Shown here piece by piece: positions 8,400-17,666 of a stretch of DNA of 64,000 nucleotides. The stretch comes from Gloeotrichia echinulata CP02. GTDB taxonomy: Bacteria > Cyanobacteriota > Cyanobacteriia > Cyanobacteriales > Nostocaceae. Under the pieces are notes generated by a model. The model saw only the letters and a list, made by a program, of their open reading frames with translations. It ran no database searches and was not told where the DNA came from. The position numbers and the translations under genes are program-made. The DNA is taken from assembly GCA_038087035.1 (NCBI GenBank), contig CP051187.1:5151001-5215000 (forward strand). The letters run 5' to 3'. Position 1 is the first letter of the stretch. Each line of letters opens with the position of its first letter.

Positions 8400-8716
8400 T
8401 GACCTGGGCATTCTATCAGTTCTCTCAAACCCTTGAACATTTGTGTAACCGCTACGGTTCCAAATTGGTAAGAATAACTGAAGAATATACATCGAAGACC
8501 TGCACAAAATGCGGTCACGTTCATAGAAAACTTGGTAGTTCTAAGAACTTTAAATGCCCTACCTGTGGTTATGAAATACCACGAGATTTTAATGGAGCCG
8601 TGGGGATTTTCCTCAAGGCAATGTGGGATACCACCAACACTTACTCAGTTGGTGATGTTGTACTGGATGTTCACGATATCTCAAATGTCGGAGAATGTTT
8701 CGGTTAAAAGTATCAG
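8385..8716 (+). mobile_element. 332-bp TnpB 3' fragment, copy A (inverted twin at 10133-10464)
   Basis: It encodes the last ~105 residues of a TnpB nuclease (8396-8707, then stop): ARAMMTWAFYQFSQTLEHL, the four-Cys zinc ribbon (CTKCGHVHRKL...FKCPTCGYEI) and the RuvC-III motif RDFNGAVGIF. Everything upstream, including RuvC-I/II, is missing, so it cannot cut DNA. The fragment begins at the same base (GAGCTAGAGC) and ends at the same base (AAAAGTATCAG) as the inverted copy on the other side of hisC, and I could find only one difference between them, at the penultimate codon (Phe versus Leu). Confidence 0.88.
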
Positions 8717-8784
8717 ATGATTTGGTGTCGGAGCATAAGTGATTAATTGGTAGTAATTGTTAGCTTTTCTGTTACTGTTGATTA

Positions 8785-8836
8785 ACCCTTGACCCTTGAC
8801 TCTTGACCCTTGACTCTTGACCCTTGACTCTTGACT
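8785..8836. repeat. Heptamer array (CCCTTGACTCTTGA units) upstream of hisC
   Basis: Alternating CCCTTGA and CTCTTGA heptamers run up to 7 bp before the hisC ATG. The array supplies the whole leader, so any ribosome-binding site or promoter must lie in or upstream of it. Confidence 0.85.
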
Positions 8837-8842
8837 AAAACT

Positions 8843-9991
8843 ATGCTTCCATTCATCCGGTCAGATTTAGCCCAATTTACCGCCTATAAACCCCACCCTA
8901 GTAGCGATACTGGCAAAGCTGTGCCAGCGCAATTGGATCGACTGGATACAAATGAAAGCCCCTATGATTTGCCACCTGAATTAAAAGAGAAGCTGGCTTG
9001 GACTTATCAGCAAGTAATTGAAACAAATCGTTATCCTGATGGGGGACATGAAACACTTAAGGAAGCGATCGCGGAGTATGTCAATGAGTCAGCTTCTGTT
9101 TCGTCATCCTTTGTGACTGCTGCTAATATCTCTGTAGGCAATGGTTCAGATGAATTGATCCGCTCTTTATTAATTGCCACCTGTCTCAAAGGAGAAGGTT
9201 CAATTTTAGTTGCCAATCCCACTTTCTCGATGTACAAGATTGTCGCTGAAAGTTTGGGTATTCCGGTCGTAGCGGTGGCTAGAAGTGAAGCCAATTTTGA
9301 AATTGACTTAGAAGCAGCGCAGTCAGCTATCGAAAATACTCAAAATCCTCCAATTCGGGCTATTTTTGTCGTTAATCCTAATTCCCCTACGGCTAATCGC
9401 TTAACTACGGCAGAATTGGCATGGTTAAGAAGTCTGAGTGAGGAGATTTTGGTAGTCATTGATGAAGCGTACTTTGAATTTAGTCAAGCTACCCTAGTCA
9501 GCGAATTAGCACAGCGTCCTAACTGGGTAGTCCTACGCACTTTTTCTAAAGCTTTCCGGTTAGCGTCTCTTCGCGTTGGCTATTGCATTGCTCAACAGGA
9601 AGTGATCGCCATTTTAGAAAAAATTCGCTTACCTTACAATCTTCCCAGCTTCTCAATCGCCGCAGCATTAATTGCTTTGCAAAATCGCCAACTCTTGCTG
9701 GAGTCAATTAGCCAAACCCTAGTTGAACGAGACAAACTCATCGAGGCTTTGTCCCAACACCCAGCATTAGAAGTCGCTGAAAGTGCGGCTAATTTTATTT
9801 ACCTGCGTTTTAAAGCAAATGCTTCTCACCCACAAGACACTGCTTTAAAAATTTTGCACCAGACACTCGCAAAGTCTGGAACTCTTGTACGGCTGCTTAA
9901 CGGAGGATTGCGAATTACAGTAGGAACGATTGAAGAAAACTACCGCACCCTGAATCGACTACAAGCGGCTTTGGGCAATTTACAATTTTAA
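8843..9991 (+). CDS. hisC: Histidinol-phosphate aminotransferase
   Basis: 382 aa, a full-length class-I/II PLP aminotransferase of the HisC family that converts imidazole acetol phosphate and glutamate to histidinol phosphate and 2-oxoglutarate. Visible landmarks are the N-terminal LDTNESPYDLPPELK, the substrate/PLP segment SVGNGSDELIRSLL, the VVNPNSPTANR loop, the VIDEAYFEF strand with the pyridine-binding Asp, and TFSKAFRLASLRVGY with the Schiff-base Lys. The ATG at 8843 is chosen over a TTG at 8831 because the TTG lies in the heptamer array. It stands alone between two inverted TnpB fragments, with no other histidine gene nearby. Confidence 0.93.
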   Translation: MLPFIRSDLAQFTAYKPHPSSDTGKAVPAQLDRLDTNESPYDLPPELKEKLAWTYQQVIETNRYPDGGHETLKEAIAEYVNESASVSSSFVTAANISVGNGSDELIRSLLIATCLKGEGSILVANPTFSMYKIVAESLGIPVVAVARSEANFEIDLEAAQSAIENTQNPPIRAIFVVNPNSPTANRLTTAELAWLRSLSEEILVVIDEAYFEFSQATLVSELAQRPNWVVLRTFSKAFRLASLRVGYCIAQQEVIAILEKIRLPYNLPSFSIAAALIALQNRQLLLESISQTLVERDKLIEALSQHPALEVAESAANFIYLRFKANASHPQDTALKILHQTLAKSGTLVRLLNGGLRITVGTIEENYRTLNRLQAALGNLQF

Positions 9992-10132
9992 TTGTCATCG
10001 TCACACTTTCGGGAACTAGATAAATAAATTATGCTAACTGGAGTTGTTGACAGTTAGGAATCAACGGTCAACTACGCTTAACTACAGGTTAATTTTTTGA
10101 TTTGGCAATCCCTCACCCTGACATCACTATCG

Positions 10133-10464
10133 CTGATACTTTTAACCGAGACATTCTCCGACATTTGAGATATCGTGAACATCCAGTACAACATCACCAA
10201 CTGAGTAAGTGTTGGTGGTATCCCACATTGCCTTGAGGAAAATCCCCACGGCTCCATTAAAATCTCGTGGTATTTCATAACCACAGGTAGGGCATTTAAA
10301 GTTCTTAGAACTACCAAGTTTTCTATGAACGTGACCGCATTTTGTGCAGGTCTTCGATGTATATTCTTCAGTTATTCTTACCAATTTGGAACCGTAGCGG
10401 TTACACAAATGTTCAAGGGTTTGAGAGAACTGATAGAATGCCCAGGTCATCATTGCTCTAGCTC
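10133..10464 (-). mobile_element. 332-bp TnpB 3' fragment, copy B
   Basis: This is the inverted twin of 8385-8716. The open frame 10142-10453 encodes the same zinc-ribbon and RuvC-III C-terminus. Its 5' edge falls inside the last codons of the convergently placed upstream gene at 10458-10988 (same strand), so the insertion or recombination gave that gene its present stop codon. Confidence 0.88.
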
Positions 10465-10988
10465 CCCGAACGGCGGACTATACCAACTGTTTGTGGTAGC
10501 ACACCCACTAAAAGGGCAAAGGCAACATCGGGTAGATTAGTTACCATCTCCAGTGGAAAGTACTGTTCAAATTGATCGAGAATCTTCTGAACTCGTTGCA
10601 CAGCCACCGGGTTTTCTGTAATTTGTTTGATTAAACGAATCCATTGCCGCCTAATTAGGTAGGCTTTCTGCCGCTCCTCATAAGATTCGGAAGTTAATAA
10701 AGACAGGTTGCCTATAGGTATTACCCTTTGGCAATCCCAATCATAATCTCCTCCCACCGCTGCTCCAGGTCCGGCAAACTCTGCATGGTAGCGTTTAAAC
10801 AGAATTAACCCATTCCGCCTGCGACTATTGACGATAAAAACCTTTCCACTATGCAAAAGTGTGAGGATATCCGAGCCATGTGATTGCTCAGTTCCATTTG
10901 GCATGACAAAATGGTCAACGAAACTGGTGTCAGGGTAATAAGTTGATACCATAGCAGTTTGATAGCGTGGGCGCTGTTCGCTATCCAT
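10458..10988 (-). CDS. Conserved cyanobacterial hypothetical protein, 3' end altered by TnpB fragment
   Basis: 176 aa from the ATG at 10988. I do not recognise a named family. The chain has a folded-looking N-terminal half (FVDHFVMPNGTEQSHGSDIL, LHSGKVFIVN), a helical middle rich in Arg, Gln and Glu (EERQKAYLIRRQWIRLIKQI) and a C-terminal segment DVAFALLVGVLPQTVGIVRR that resembles a helix-turn-helix of the Crp/Fnr type, so a DNA-binding role is possible. The last residues (SGS and the stop) lie at the junction with the 332-bp TnpB fragment, so the native end has probably been replaced; only a few residues need be lost if the helix is C-terminal. Confidence 0.6.
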   Translation of the reverse strand: MDSEQRPRYQTAMVSTYYPDTSFVDHFVMPNGTEQSHGSDILTLLHSGKVFIVNSRRRNGLILFKRYHAEFAGPGAAVGGDYDWDCQRVIPIGNLSLLTSESYEERQKAYLIRRQWIRLIKQITENPVAVQRVQKILDQFEQYFPLEMVTNLPDVAFALLVGVLPQTVGIVRRSGS

Positions 10989-12002
10989 GTTTTTTCAAAC
11001 TTGGGAATAGTTAGGTAGTAGTATGCACTCAAAACCGGAACTTGTGTAAAATCAAATGAAATTTTTGATTTTTATTATTCTCAAAAATTTTTTGGCTAAT
11101 CTAACTAAGATAGGAATAAATAGGCATTGTTCAGCAATTGAGTAATAATATTTTATGGGATTTAACTGGATTTGTCTGCGACTGGAGTCGGTTTTTTTTA
11201 AAGTTTTTATAAAGATGAACATCTTAAATACAAAGTTATTATGAGGAGTTTAATATTTGTTAAGCAGAATAATATAGAATATTTGTATATTATATTTGTT
11301 TTGTTTATTTTAGAAAATGCAACAATCGTAAATAATTGGTAAAGCTTCAACTTTTTTGTGATATTTCCGCTGGAAGGCTTGTCAGAAACCCCATCCCTAA
11401 AGGCATGGGGTTGAAAAACTCCTAGTCTGACCAATCTAAGTAATCCAATTACTACGTTTAAGGCAAGAGTTTAAAGACCTACCAAAGAGAGTGCATTCGC
11501 ATAAGCGTGTCCTCAGACAAGTTCTCTGCTCTAGAAATTGAGGATTAAACAGGTCTAAAGGGGTTAAACCAGTGTCCTCATGATGAGTAAAAAATAAATT
11601 AGTAGGGAAAAAGTAGGGAAAAATCAAGCAAAGTGTGTTACCAAACGTAAATCTGTCTGAAACCCTGACCAATGAAGCCACTTCCTTTAAGCCGGCGAAC
11701 CCTAGTCGAGCAGGGCTGCACAAATGAAGATCCTGACTATTAGAGGAGTCTGGACTTACCCCCATACTTTATTTGTGCCGACCTACTTACCAAAGAAATG
11801 GGTTTAAAGCCTCTGGATGATAGTTCTTCTGATTTGACTAAATATAAATAATATTAAATTTTTTCAGAGGAATTTCGTTAAAAGATGTATGATTGAGAGT
11901 AAAAAAGCAATCCTTAAACTTAAAGAGGAGCTATAGAGCTATTAATATGTTTACCTAGGTGTTAAGAAGAATATGAAAATTTGCACTTAAAAAAAAGAAA
12001 AA
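10989..12002. other. 1-kb region without a supported gene; IS200/IS605-like traces
   Basis: The region is AT-rich at 11040-11350. A hairpin-forming segment at about 11388-11417 (CCCCATCCCTAAAGGCATGGGG type, split by a short loop) resembles a TnpB element end. The following ~350 bp (11436-11780) has reading frames on both strands but none with a family signal; + strand codons at about 11635-11726 could be a decayed TnpB tail. The rest shows nothing I can interpret. Confidence 0.45.
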
Positions 12003-12620
12003 TCAGATAATGGAATCAGCTTTAATGTGTTTGTGTAACAAGATCTGCCGTGAGGTGTTCAACAGAAAAAAATTCCAGTTAGATTCGACTTTATGCACCC
12101 GATATCCCAGCTTGAAATAAAGCTGTCGTGCCTGGTGGTTACTTTCCAAAACGTGGAGGTATAAATCTTGAAATCCCCAATCCTGAGAGACTTTTTCACA
12201 GTTCATCAGTAAGGCTGATCCTACTCCATGTCTACGGTATTTGGGACGAACAGCTAAATTAGACAGGTAAGGAAAACTCTTGCCTGAGTGTGTCCACGAA
12301 TCATTGAAACGCACACCCAGTTCCACAGTGCCTACTAAGTGATTAGCACCATTTGCTGTAGTATCAACAGCAACCAAACAAACATTATGGGGTGCAGGGG
12401 ATGCTAGGCGATGCCTTAAGTCTTCATAAATACCCAAACGTAGCAACGGAAAAGCCCATCCCCATATACCATTTTGGGAGTGGAAGCTTTCAGAAATAAT
12501 GTGGGCAACACCACTCAAATCAGCAGGTGTAGCCGCACGGATTTGGAATTGGCGTTCGGCTAGATCGGGGGCTGGTGTGACAGGATCTTGGTGGTATGGG
12601 TGAAAAAACCAGGATGTCAA
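12003..12620 (-). CDS. GNAT-family N-acetyltransferase
   Basis: 205 aa with a GNAT fold: residues about 27-50 give the first strand and helices (FQIRAATPADLSGVAHIISESF), followed by strand 4 (LSNLAVRPKYRRHGVGSALL), in which RRHGVGSALL is the acetyl-CoA pyrophosphate loop, and a late LYLHVLESNHQARQLYFKLG motif typical of the family. The acceptor (an amine, peptide N-terminus or antibiotic) cannot be predicted. The frame opens with a TTG at 12620; no ATG is available before the fold begins, so TTG is the likely start. It lies alone between transposon remnants. Confidence 0.82.
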   Translation of the reverse strand: MTSWFFHPYHQDPVTPAPDLAERQFQIRAATPADLSGVAHIISESFHSQNGIWGWAFPLLRLGIYEDLRHRLASPAPHNVCLVAVDTTANGANHLVGTVELGVRFNDSWTHSGKSFPYLSNLAVRPKYRRHGVGSALLMNCEKVSQDWGFQDLYLHVLESNHQARQLYFKLGYRVHKVESNWNFFLLNTSRQILLHKHIKADSII

Positions 12621-12789
12621 GGCTAGTTTAGTATTTATTTAATACAGGAAAAATGTTCTCAAATATCCGCAAACACCAACAAACCTGTATGAAAACTCTT
12701 AGCAGTCCAGAGCCTTCAACTTGCGCTGAGATGGCAAATTAGCTTATGGTCGTGGACTCAAGAAAATACAAAACATTATTTGAGGTGTC

Positions 12790-13265
12790 TTGACATACTC
12801 CCTGTCCTAAAGGAGCGGGGATTCTGGGCTGCTAACAGCAATTGCAGGCGTAGCCCGACTTACACCACCTAACCCAATAGTTGATGCCCCAACTATTTGA
12901 CAGGATGGACAACGCCATTCTCTCACTGATAAGTCTAAACCTTCTAAAACGTACCCACAACTAGAACAAGTTTTGCTACTGGGATACCACCTATCAATAA
13001 ATACAATCTGCTTATTCTTCTCGATCATCTATAAACCATGCATTTCGGGCTATTGCACCAGTCTTTAATTTCTCTCAACCCATAGTTATAGGTAAGGCGA
13101 TAAATATGCATCCACTCTTTGAGCGATTGCTGTTGAGTGATATTCGGGTAGATTCGATAGCTGTAATTCATGGTTAACATTTGGCCATTTTAACATATTT
13201 AGTGGTAAATCTAACTCTGGTAAATCAATATAAAGCCGTCCCAGAAGGACGAGGTTTTAAACCCA
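12790..13265 (-). pseudogene. Internally deleted IS200/IS605-family tnpB with both element ends
   Basis: The left end (about 13230-13265) has a hairpin (CGTCCTTCTGGGACG in element orientation). An ATG at 13171 opens the usual TnpB N-terminus (MNYSYRIYPNITQQQSLKEW...YRLTYNYGLREIKDW), which runs to a stop near 13030. The frame then jumps to the C-terminal part (13028-12807): FIDRWYPSSKTCSSCGYVLE and WRCPSCQ of the zinc ribbon. The central ~250 residues with RuvC-I and II are gone. The right end is the hairpin CCCCGCTCCTTTAGGACAGG plus GGGAGTATGTCAA at 12790. The region before the right end is where the omega-RNA of such elements would lie. Confidence 0.82.
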
Positions 13266-13921
13266 TTTTTCTGATAGATCCACCAGCCTGAGTTCAGGCG
13301 GTTCAGGGAATATCTTTTTTAGGGTAGAGAAGCGATCGCCACTGGTAGTTCTCAGACGATAGAGACAATCCCAGCTAACGCCAGTGCCCAATCCCCAATC
13401 CCCAATCCCTAAATACAGTCACTTGTCTTAGTGATGCTTCTGATTGATTGCTAAATTGGAAAGAGAGATTTGTCTAATAGTATACTTTTGACTTAAATCT
13501 TATTGTTGTAATATTGCTAACTTCACCATGAATGCCATAAATAAAATTTACCTACCAGTGTTAGTGCAACGGTTGCAACGGGAAAACTTAATATGCAGCT
13601 ACAGATGGGTTTTTCAGCCAGCCTTAAGCGCTGTATATAGTATTGGACAGTTCTCGCCGGAGGAAAGGGTAGTTTTGGCAAGCAAGTATCAACGCTGTAA
13701 CAGTCAAACTGACGATGAAAGGAATTACCCTGCACCAGAGCAAATGGCAATTGGTACAAGCCCTTGAGGCAAATTACTGTGAGTACATATTTTTACACAC
13801 AGCAGTCATGTAGCCAAATAGCCTTATTGGTCGAAATGCTCTGTTCTTACCTGACTCAGAAAAATCCCTACCTGATCAGATTATTCTTTATCCAACTGCC
13901 GTTGCAGCAGAAAAGCGGTGC
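13266..13921. other. Upstream region of cyaC, no supported gene
   Basis: It holds a HIP1 site (13331), a run of CCCAATC heptamers (13386-13410), and overlapping opposite reading frames of 78-79 codons at 13523-13767 with no family signal. The promoter of cyaC is expected here but cannot be located by eye. The ATG of cyaC is preceded by GAAAAGCGGTGC, a weak ribosome-binding context. Confidence 0.4.
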
Positions 13922-16900
13922 ATGAAATCCCAAGTAAACAGTAAGCCGAAAATTTTGGTTGTCGATGATGAACCAGACAACCTTGACTTGCTTTACCGCA
14001 CCTTCTATCGTGACTATAAGGTGCTCAGAGCAACTTCTGGTCCTGCTGGACTGGAGCTGCTTGCCCGAGAAGCAGAGATTTCAGTGATCATATCTGATCA
14101 GCGGATGCCGATCATGAGCGGGACAGAATTTTTGAGCCTGACAGCGACTCAATATCCAGATATTATTCGGATTATCTTAACTGGCTACACTGATGTCGAA
14201 GACCTAGTGGAAGCCATCAACGCTGGTAAGGTATTCAAATATGTTACCAAACCGTGGGAAGCAGAGGAACTCAAAGCTGTAGTCCGCCAAGCGTTGGACA
14301 CCCACAATGTTCTCAGAGCCAGAACCCGCGAACTGACGCGCACCCTGCGTCAAGAATCACTGCTGAATAGTATCACCAATACGATTCGCAGCGCTTTAGA
14401 CTATCGACAAATTTTACAAGCAATTGTTGATACCGTGGGTCAGATGTTGGCAGTGGATGTATGTCTGTTACGCCCCTTCCAAGATGGACAGTTGGTTGAT
14501 GAAGGATTCATTTACCAGAAGACTCAAACTGGGAAAGTCCCAGAGTCAGAAAGTGGGGGAAAAAATCATTCTTTCTCTCCCTCACCCCCAAACCCCACTA
14601 CCCTTCCCTTTCCTCCGGGACACTCTGTCAACGGTACACTTCGCGAACCGGAACATCTTCGAGGAACGGGGGAAACCCTAGCCCCCAATCTCCCCCTGTC
14701 CCCCTCCACCCTACTGGCGCAGACGATTTGGGAAACTCGCGAAGTACAGGTAATTCACAATGTCGTGGATGATGAGCGCATCCAGGGCGATACTCCAGAA
14801 CTGAGCCAACGCCAGATAGCTTTTGATGCAGCTAGTATTCGCTCCAGCTTAGTTGTGCCCCTGATTTGCCAACAGGAACTAATGGCAGTACTGGCGCTAC
14901 ACCAATGTTATCAGCCCCGGGTCTGGGGGGAAGATGAGGTGAAGCTAGTCTCAATGGTCGCAGATCAGGCTGCTTTGGCTTTATCTCAGGCATATACTTA
15001 TGAGCAAGTACGTGCCTTAGCCAAGCGCCAGCAGCTGGTGAATACGATTACGACTGCGATTCGCTCTAGCCTCGACCCTCAAGATATTTTTGCGGCTATT
15101 ACCGCACAACTGGGACAAGCTTTACAAGTTGATGGCTGCGTTCTATCTTTATGGACAGAGGAAGATGAATTTGTCGAGTGTGTGGGCTTGTATGACAGTT
15201 CTCAAAAGCTAGCGGATGCCCTCAAGCCAGAAGCAGGGAAATTATTTAGTAATAATAATCACTCACATAATCAGCAATTACCGCGCTTTCAAGCCCCGAT
15301 TAAGGACAATCCGATTCTGCAAGAAATTTTGCGGACACAGGAGCCGATAGTAATTGCGGATATGAGTCATTGTCCCATAGAAATCAAGGGGTTTGATTTG
15401 CCTTTGAAAATGCCAGCACGATCGCTGATCATTGTTCCCTTGCTGGCTGATGGCAAATGTATCGGTAGTATCATGCTGAGGGAAGGTGGTAAACCACGTA
15501 AGTGGTTAGCTTCGGAGATCGATTTGGCGAAAGCAGTAGCAGCCCAAGCGGCGATCGCTGTGCAACAATCACGCTTATACCAAAAAACTCGTGAACAAGC
15601 TGAACGCTTATTACAATTAGACAAACAAAAAACCGAATTTTTCCAAAATATCTCCCATGAGTTCCGCACACCTATTACCTTGATTCAAGGGCCTTTAGAG
15701 TCAGCGGTGGGGCTGGGTGAGGGGTTATCTTACGCTCAAAGTACAATTGCTCTACGTAACTCCCGCCGTTTGCTACGATTGGTAAATCAACTGCTCGATC
15801 TCCAACGTCTGGACGCTGGGAGGATGCAGCCAAGTTTCCGCCCCTGTGATTTAATCGAATTTATCAGTCAAATTGTCGAGTCGTTTCGCCCTTACTGTGA
15901 AAAAAAGGGATTGCATCTGCTGACGCAGTTGGGTGAATGCCCGCCAGTATACTTGGATATGGAAAAATTTGACAAGGTAGTTTATAATCTTTTGTCGAAT
16001 GCTATGAAATTTACTCCTGAAGGTGGCACGATTGGGGTAAAACTCGAATATCTAGGCGATCGCTGCATATTACAAGTACAAGATACGGGAATTGGCATTG
16101 TTAAAGAACAAATTCCCCAACTATTTGAACGCTTCCGCCAAGCTGAAGGCTCAGAAAACCGTTCCTATGAAGGTAGTGGTTTGGGTTTGGCTTTGGTTAA
16201 AGAATTAGTGGAACTGCACGGTGGTAAAGTAACTGTAGATTCCGTTTACGGTGAAGGTACTACTTTTACCCTAGGTCTACTAACTGGCAATAGTCACCTA
16301 CCTCATGAGCAAGTGATCGAAATGCCTTGTGAACTGAACACAAGCCGCGCTAGCGTGGAATTAGCTGATTTAGAACTAATAGAGCCAACATCAAGCAACC
16401 TCGAAAGTATTCCCACGGATTTATCACTGAGTTCTCCTATTCCAGACTCCCAGGGAAGCGGCTATTCCAATAATGGCAACAATGGTCACTCAATTTTGGT
16501 TGTCGATGATAACCCAGATTTGCGAAACTATGTATCTGATATTATCCGCAAAAACGGCTATCAAGTACACACGGCTCGTAATGGTGCCGAAGGATTCCAA
16601 ATAGCTCAGGACTTTTCACCCAGCTTGATTATCACTGATTTAATGATGCCTGTGGTGACAGGACTCAAAATGATTCAATTGATCCGCAACACTGATAAAT
16701 TAAAGGGAACACCAATCATTTTACTCACGGCGAAAGTTGATGAGGAGACTCGCATCGAAAGCACAGAACATGGCGCAGATGCTTATTTAGCTAAACCATT
16801 TAATGACCGGGAACTTCTTGCAGAAGTTAGGAATCTCTTAGCCTTAAAGGAAAATGAACGCAAGGTCGTGGAGCTAAATACTTATCTGACAGAATCGGTG

Positions 16901-17572
16901 CTAAAGCGCTTTTTACCGCCTGTATTGGTGCAAAAAGCCGCTATGGGAGATTTAACCCTCGATTTGCGACCAGAACCGCGCTTAATCACCGTTTTGTTCA
17001 GTGACATTGTTGGTTTTACCCAGCTAGCAAATACTCTCAGATCTCGACGAGTGGCAGAGTTGCTGAATGAGTATTTAGAAGTTATGACTAAAACTGTATT
17101 TGATAATGGCGGCACTGTGGATAAATTTATGGGAGATGCTATCTTAGCTTTATATGGAGCGCCAGAAGAACTAACCCCAAATGAACAGGTACGTCGAGCC
17201 ATCAATACAGCCAGAGCAATGCACCGCTCATTGGAAAAGTTGAATCAACGCTGGCAAGATCAACGTATCTTAGATGCTAGCGGACATGGAGGTGTCAAAT
17301 TTCGTTGTGGTATTCACCAAGGTACAGCAGTTGTGGGAATGTTTGGTAGCGCCGAACGTGCTGATTATACTGCGATCGGTCCTAGTGTGAATATTGCGGC
17401 GAGGTTGCAATCTGCTGCTATTCCCGGTACTATCCTAGTCTCTGCTGCTGTGGCAGATTATTTGCAGGACGAAGAAATTACTAAAGGTAGCCCTCTAGAA
17501 CTTAAAGGAATAGACGAAACAGTTCTAACTTTTGCTGTGAAACCAGAGCTAATGGCGAAGCGCTCAAATTAA
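13922..17572 (+). CDS. cyaC: CyaC-type hybrid sensor kinase / adenylate cyclase
   Basis: 1216 aa with the order REC-GAF-GAF-HisKA-HATPase-REC-cyclase. REC1 (about 9-125) has phospho-acceptor Asp59 (SDQRMP). Two GAF-like regions cover about 145-360 and 370-550; a low-complexity Pro/Ser insert (about 200-260) splits the first. The kinase H-box is FFQNISHEFRTP with His579; the ATP lid shows DTGIGI and GSGLGLALVKELV. REC2 (about 858-975) has Asp906 (TDLMMP). The class III cyclase domain (about 1020-1200) has the metal-binding Asp residues in LFSDIVGFT and FMGDAIL. This architecture matches CyaC of Anabaena and Spirulina, where phosphorelay from the kinase to REC domains tunes cAMP production. The input signal is unknown. 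Confidence 0.93.
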   Translation: MKSQVNSKPKILVVDDEPDNLDLLYRTFYRDYKVLRATSGPAGLELLAREAEISVIISDQRMPIMSGTEFLSLTATQYPDIIRIILTGYTDVEDLVEAINAGKVFKYVTKPWEAEELKAVVRQALDTHNVLRARTRELTRTLRQESLLNSITNTIRSALDYRQILQAIVDTVGQMLAVDVCLLRPFQDGQLVDEGFIYQKTQTGKVPESESGGKNHSFSPSPPNPTTLPFPPGHSVNGTLREPEHLRGTGETLAPNLPLSPSTLLAQTIWETREVQVIHNVVDDERIQGDTPELSQRQIAFDAASIRSSLVVPLICQQELMAVLALHQCYQPRVWGEDEVKLVSMVADQAALALSQAYTYEQVRALAKRQQLVNTITTAIRSSLDPQDIFAAITAQLGQALQVDGCVLSLWTEEDEFVECVGLYDSSQKLADALKPEAGKLFSNNNHSHNQQLPRFQAPIKDNPILQEILRTQEPIVIADMSHCPIEIKGFDLPLKMPARSLIIVPLLADGKCIGSIMLREGGKPRKWLASEIDLAKAVAAQAAIAVQQSRLYQKTREQAERLLQLDKQKTEFFQNISHEFRTPITLIQGPLESAVGLGEGLSYAQSTIALRNSRRLLRLVNQLLDLQRLDAGRMQPSFRPCDLIEFISQIVESFRPYCEKKGLHLLTQLGECPPVYLDMEKFDKVVYNLLSNAMKFTPEGGTIGVKLEYLGDRCILQVQDTGIGIVKEQIPQLFERFRQAEGSENRSYEGSGLGLALVKELVELHGGKVTVDSVYGEGTTFTLGLLTGNSHLPHEQVIEMPCELNTSRASVELADLELIEPTSSNLESIPTDLSLSSPIPDSQGSGYSNNGNNGHSILVVDDNPDLRNYVSDIIRKNGYQVHTARNGAEGFQIAQDFSPSLIITDLMMPVVTGLKMIQLIRNTDKLKGTPIILLTAKVDEETRIESTEHGADAYLAKPFNDRELLAEVRNLLALKENERKVVELNTYLTESVLKRFLPPVLVQKAAMGDLTLDLRPEPRLITVLFSDIVGFTQLANTLRSRRVAELLNEYLEVMTKTVFDNGGTVDKFMGDAILALYGAPEELTPNEQVRRAINTARAMHRSLEKLNQRWQDQRILDASGHGGVKFRCGIHQGTAVVGMFGSAERADYTAIGPSVNIAARLQSAAIPGTILVSAAVADYLQDEEITKGSPLELKGIDETVLTFAVKPELMAKRSN

Positions 17573-17666
17573 GTAGGTGGGCGCAAATAGCAAATAAATC
17601 TTACAGGCTTTGGTCGTCATTGGTTATTGGTTATTGGTAACGATTTCAGGTATATTTACATTTCGT

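Noticed and set aside
8532..8720. Alternative frame inside TnpB fragment A (also 10078-10317 in copy B)
   Set aside because: Out-of-frame shadow. The real TnpB frame carries the zinc ribbon and RuvC-III motif.
11207..11765. Two minus-strand frames of 75 and 109 codons
   Set aside because: Composition is random or Phe/Leu-rich, with no family motif; they overlap a transposon-end-like hairpin and decayed sequence.
12790..13265. A functional TnpB nuclease or transposon
   Set aside because: The central RuvC-I/II region is deleted and the frame is broken. All TnpB-related loci here are fragments, and no TnpA is present.
13523..13767. Opposing 78/79-codon frames upstream of cyaC
   Set aside because: They overlap almost fully on opposite strands and neither shows a domain or a convincing start context.
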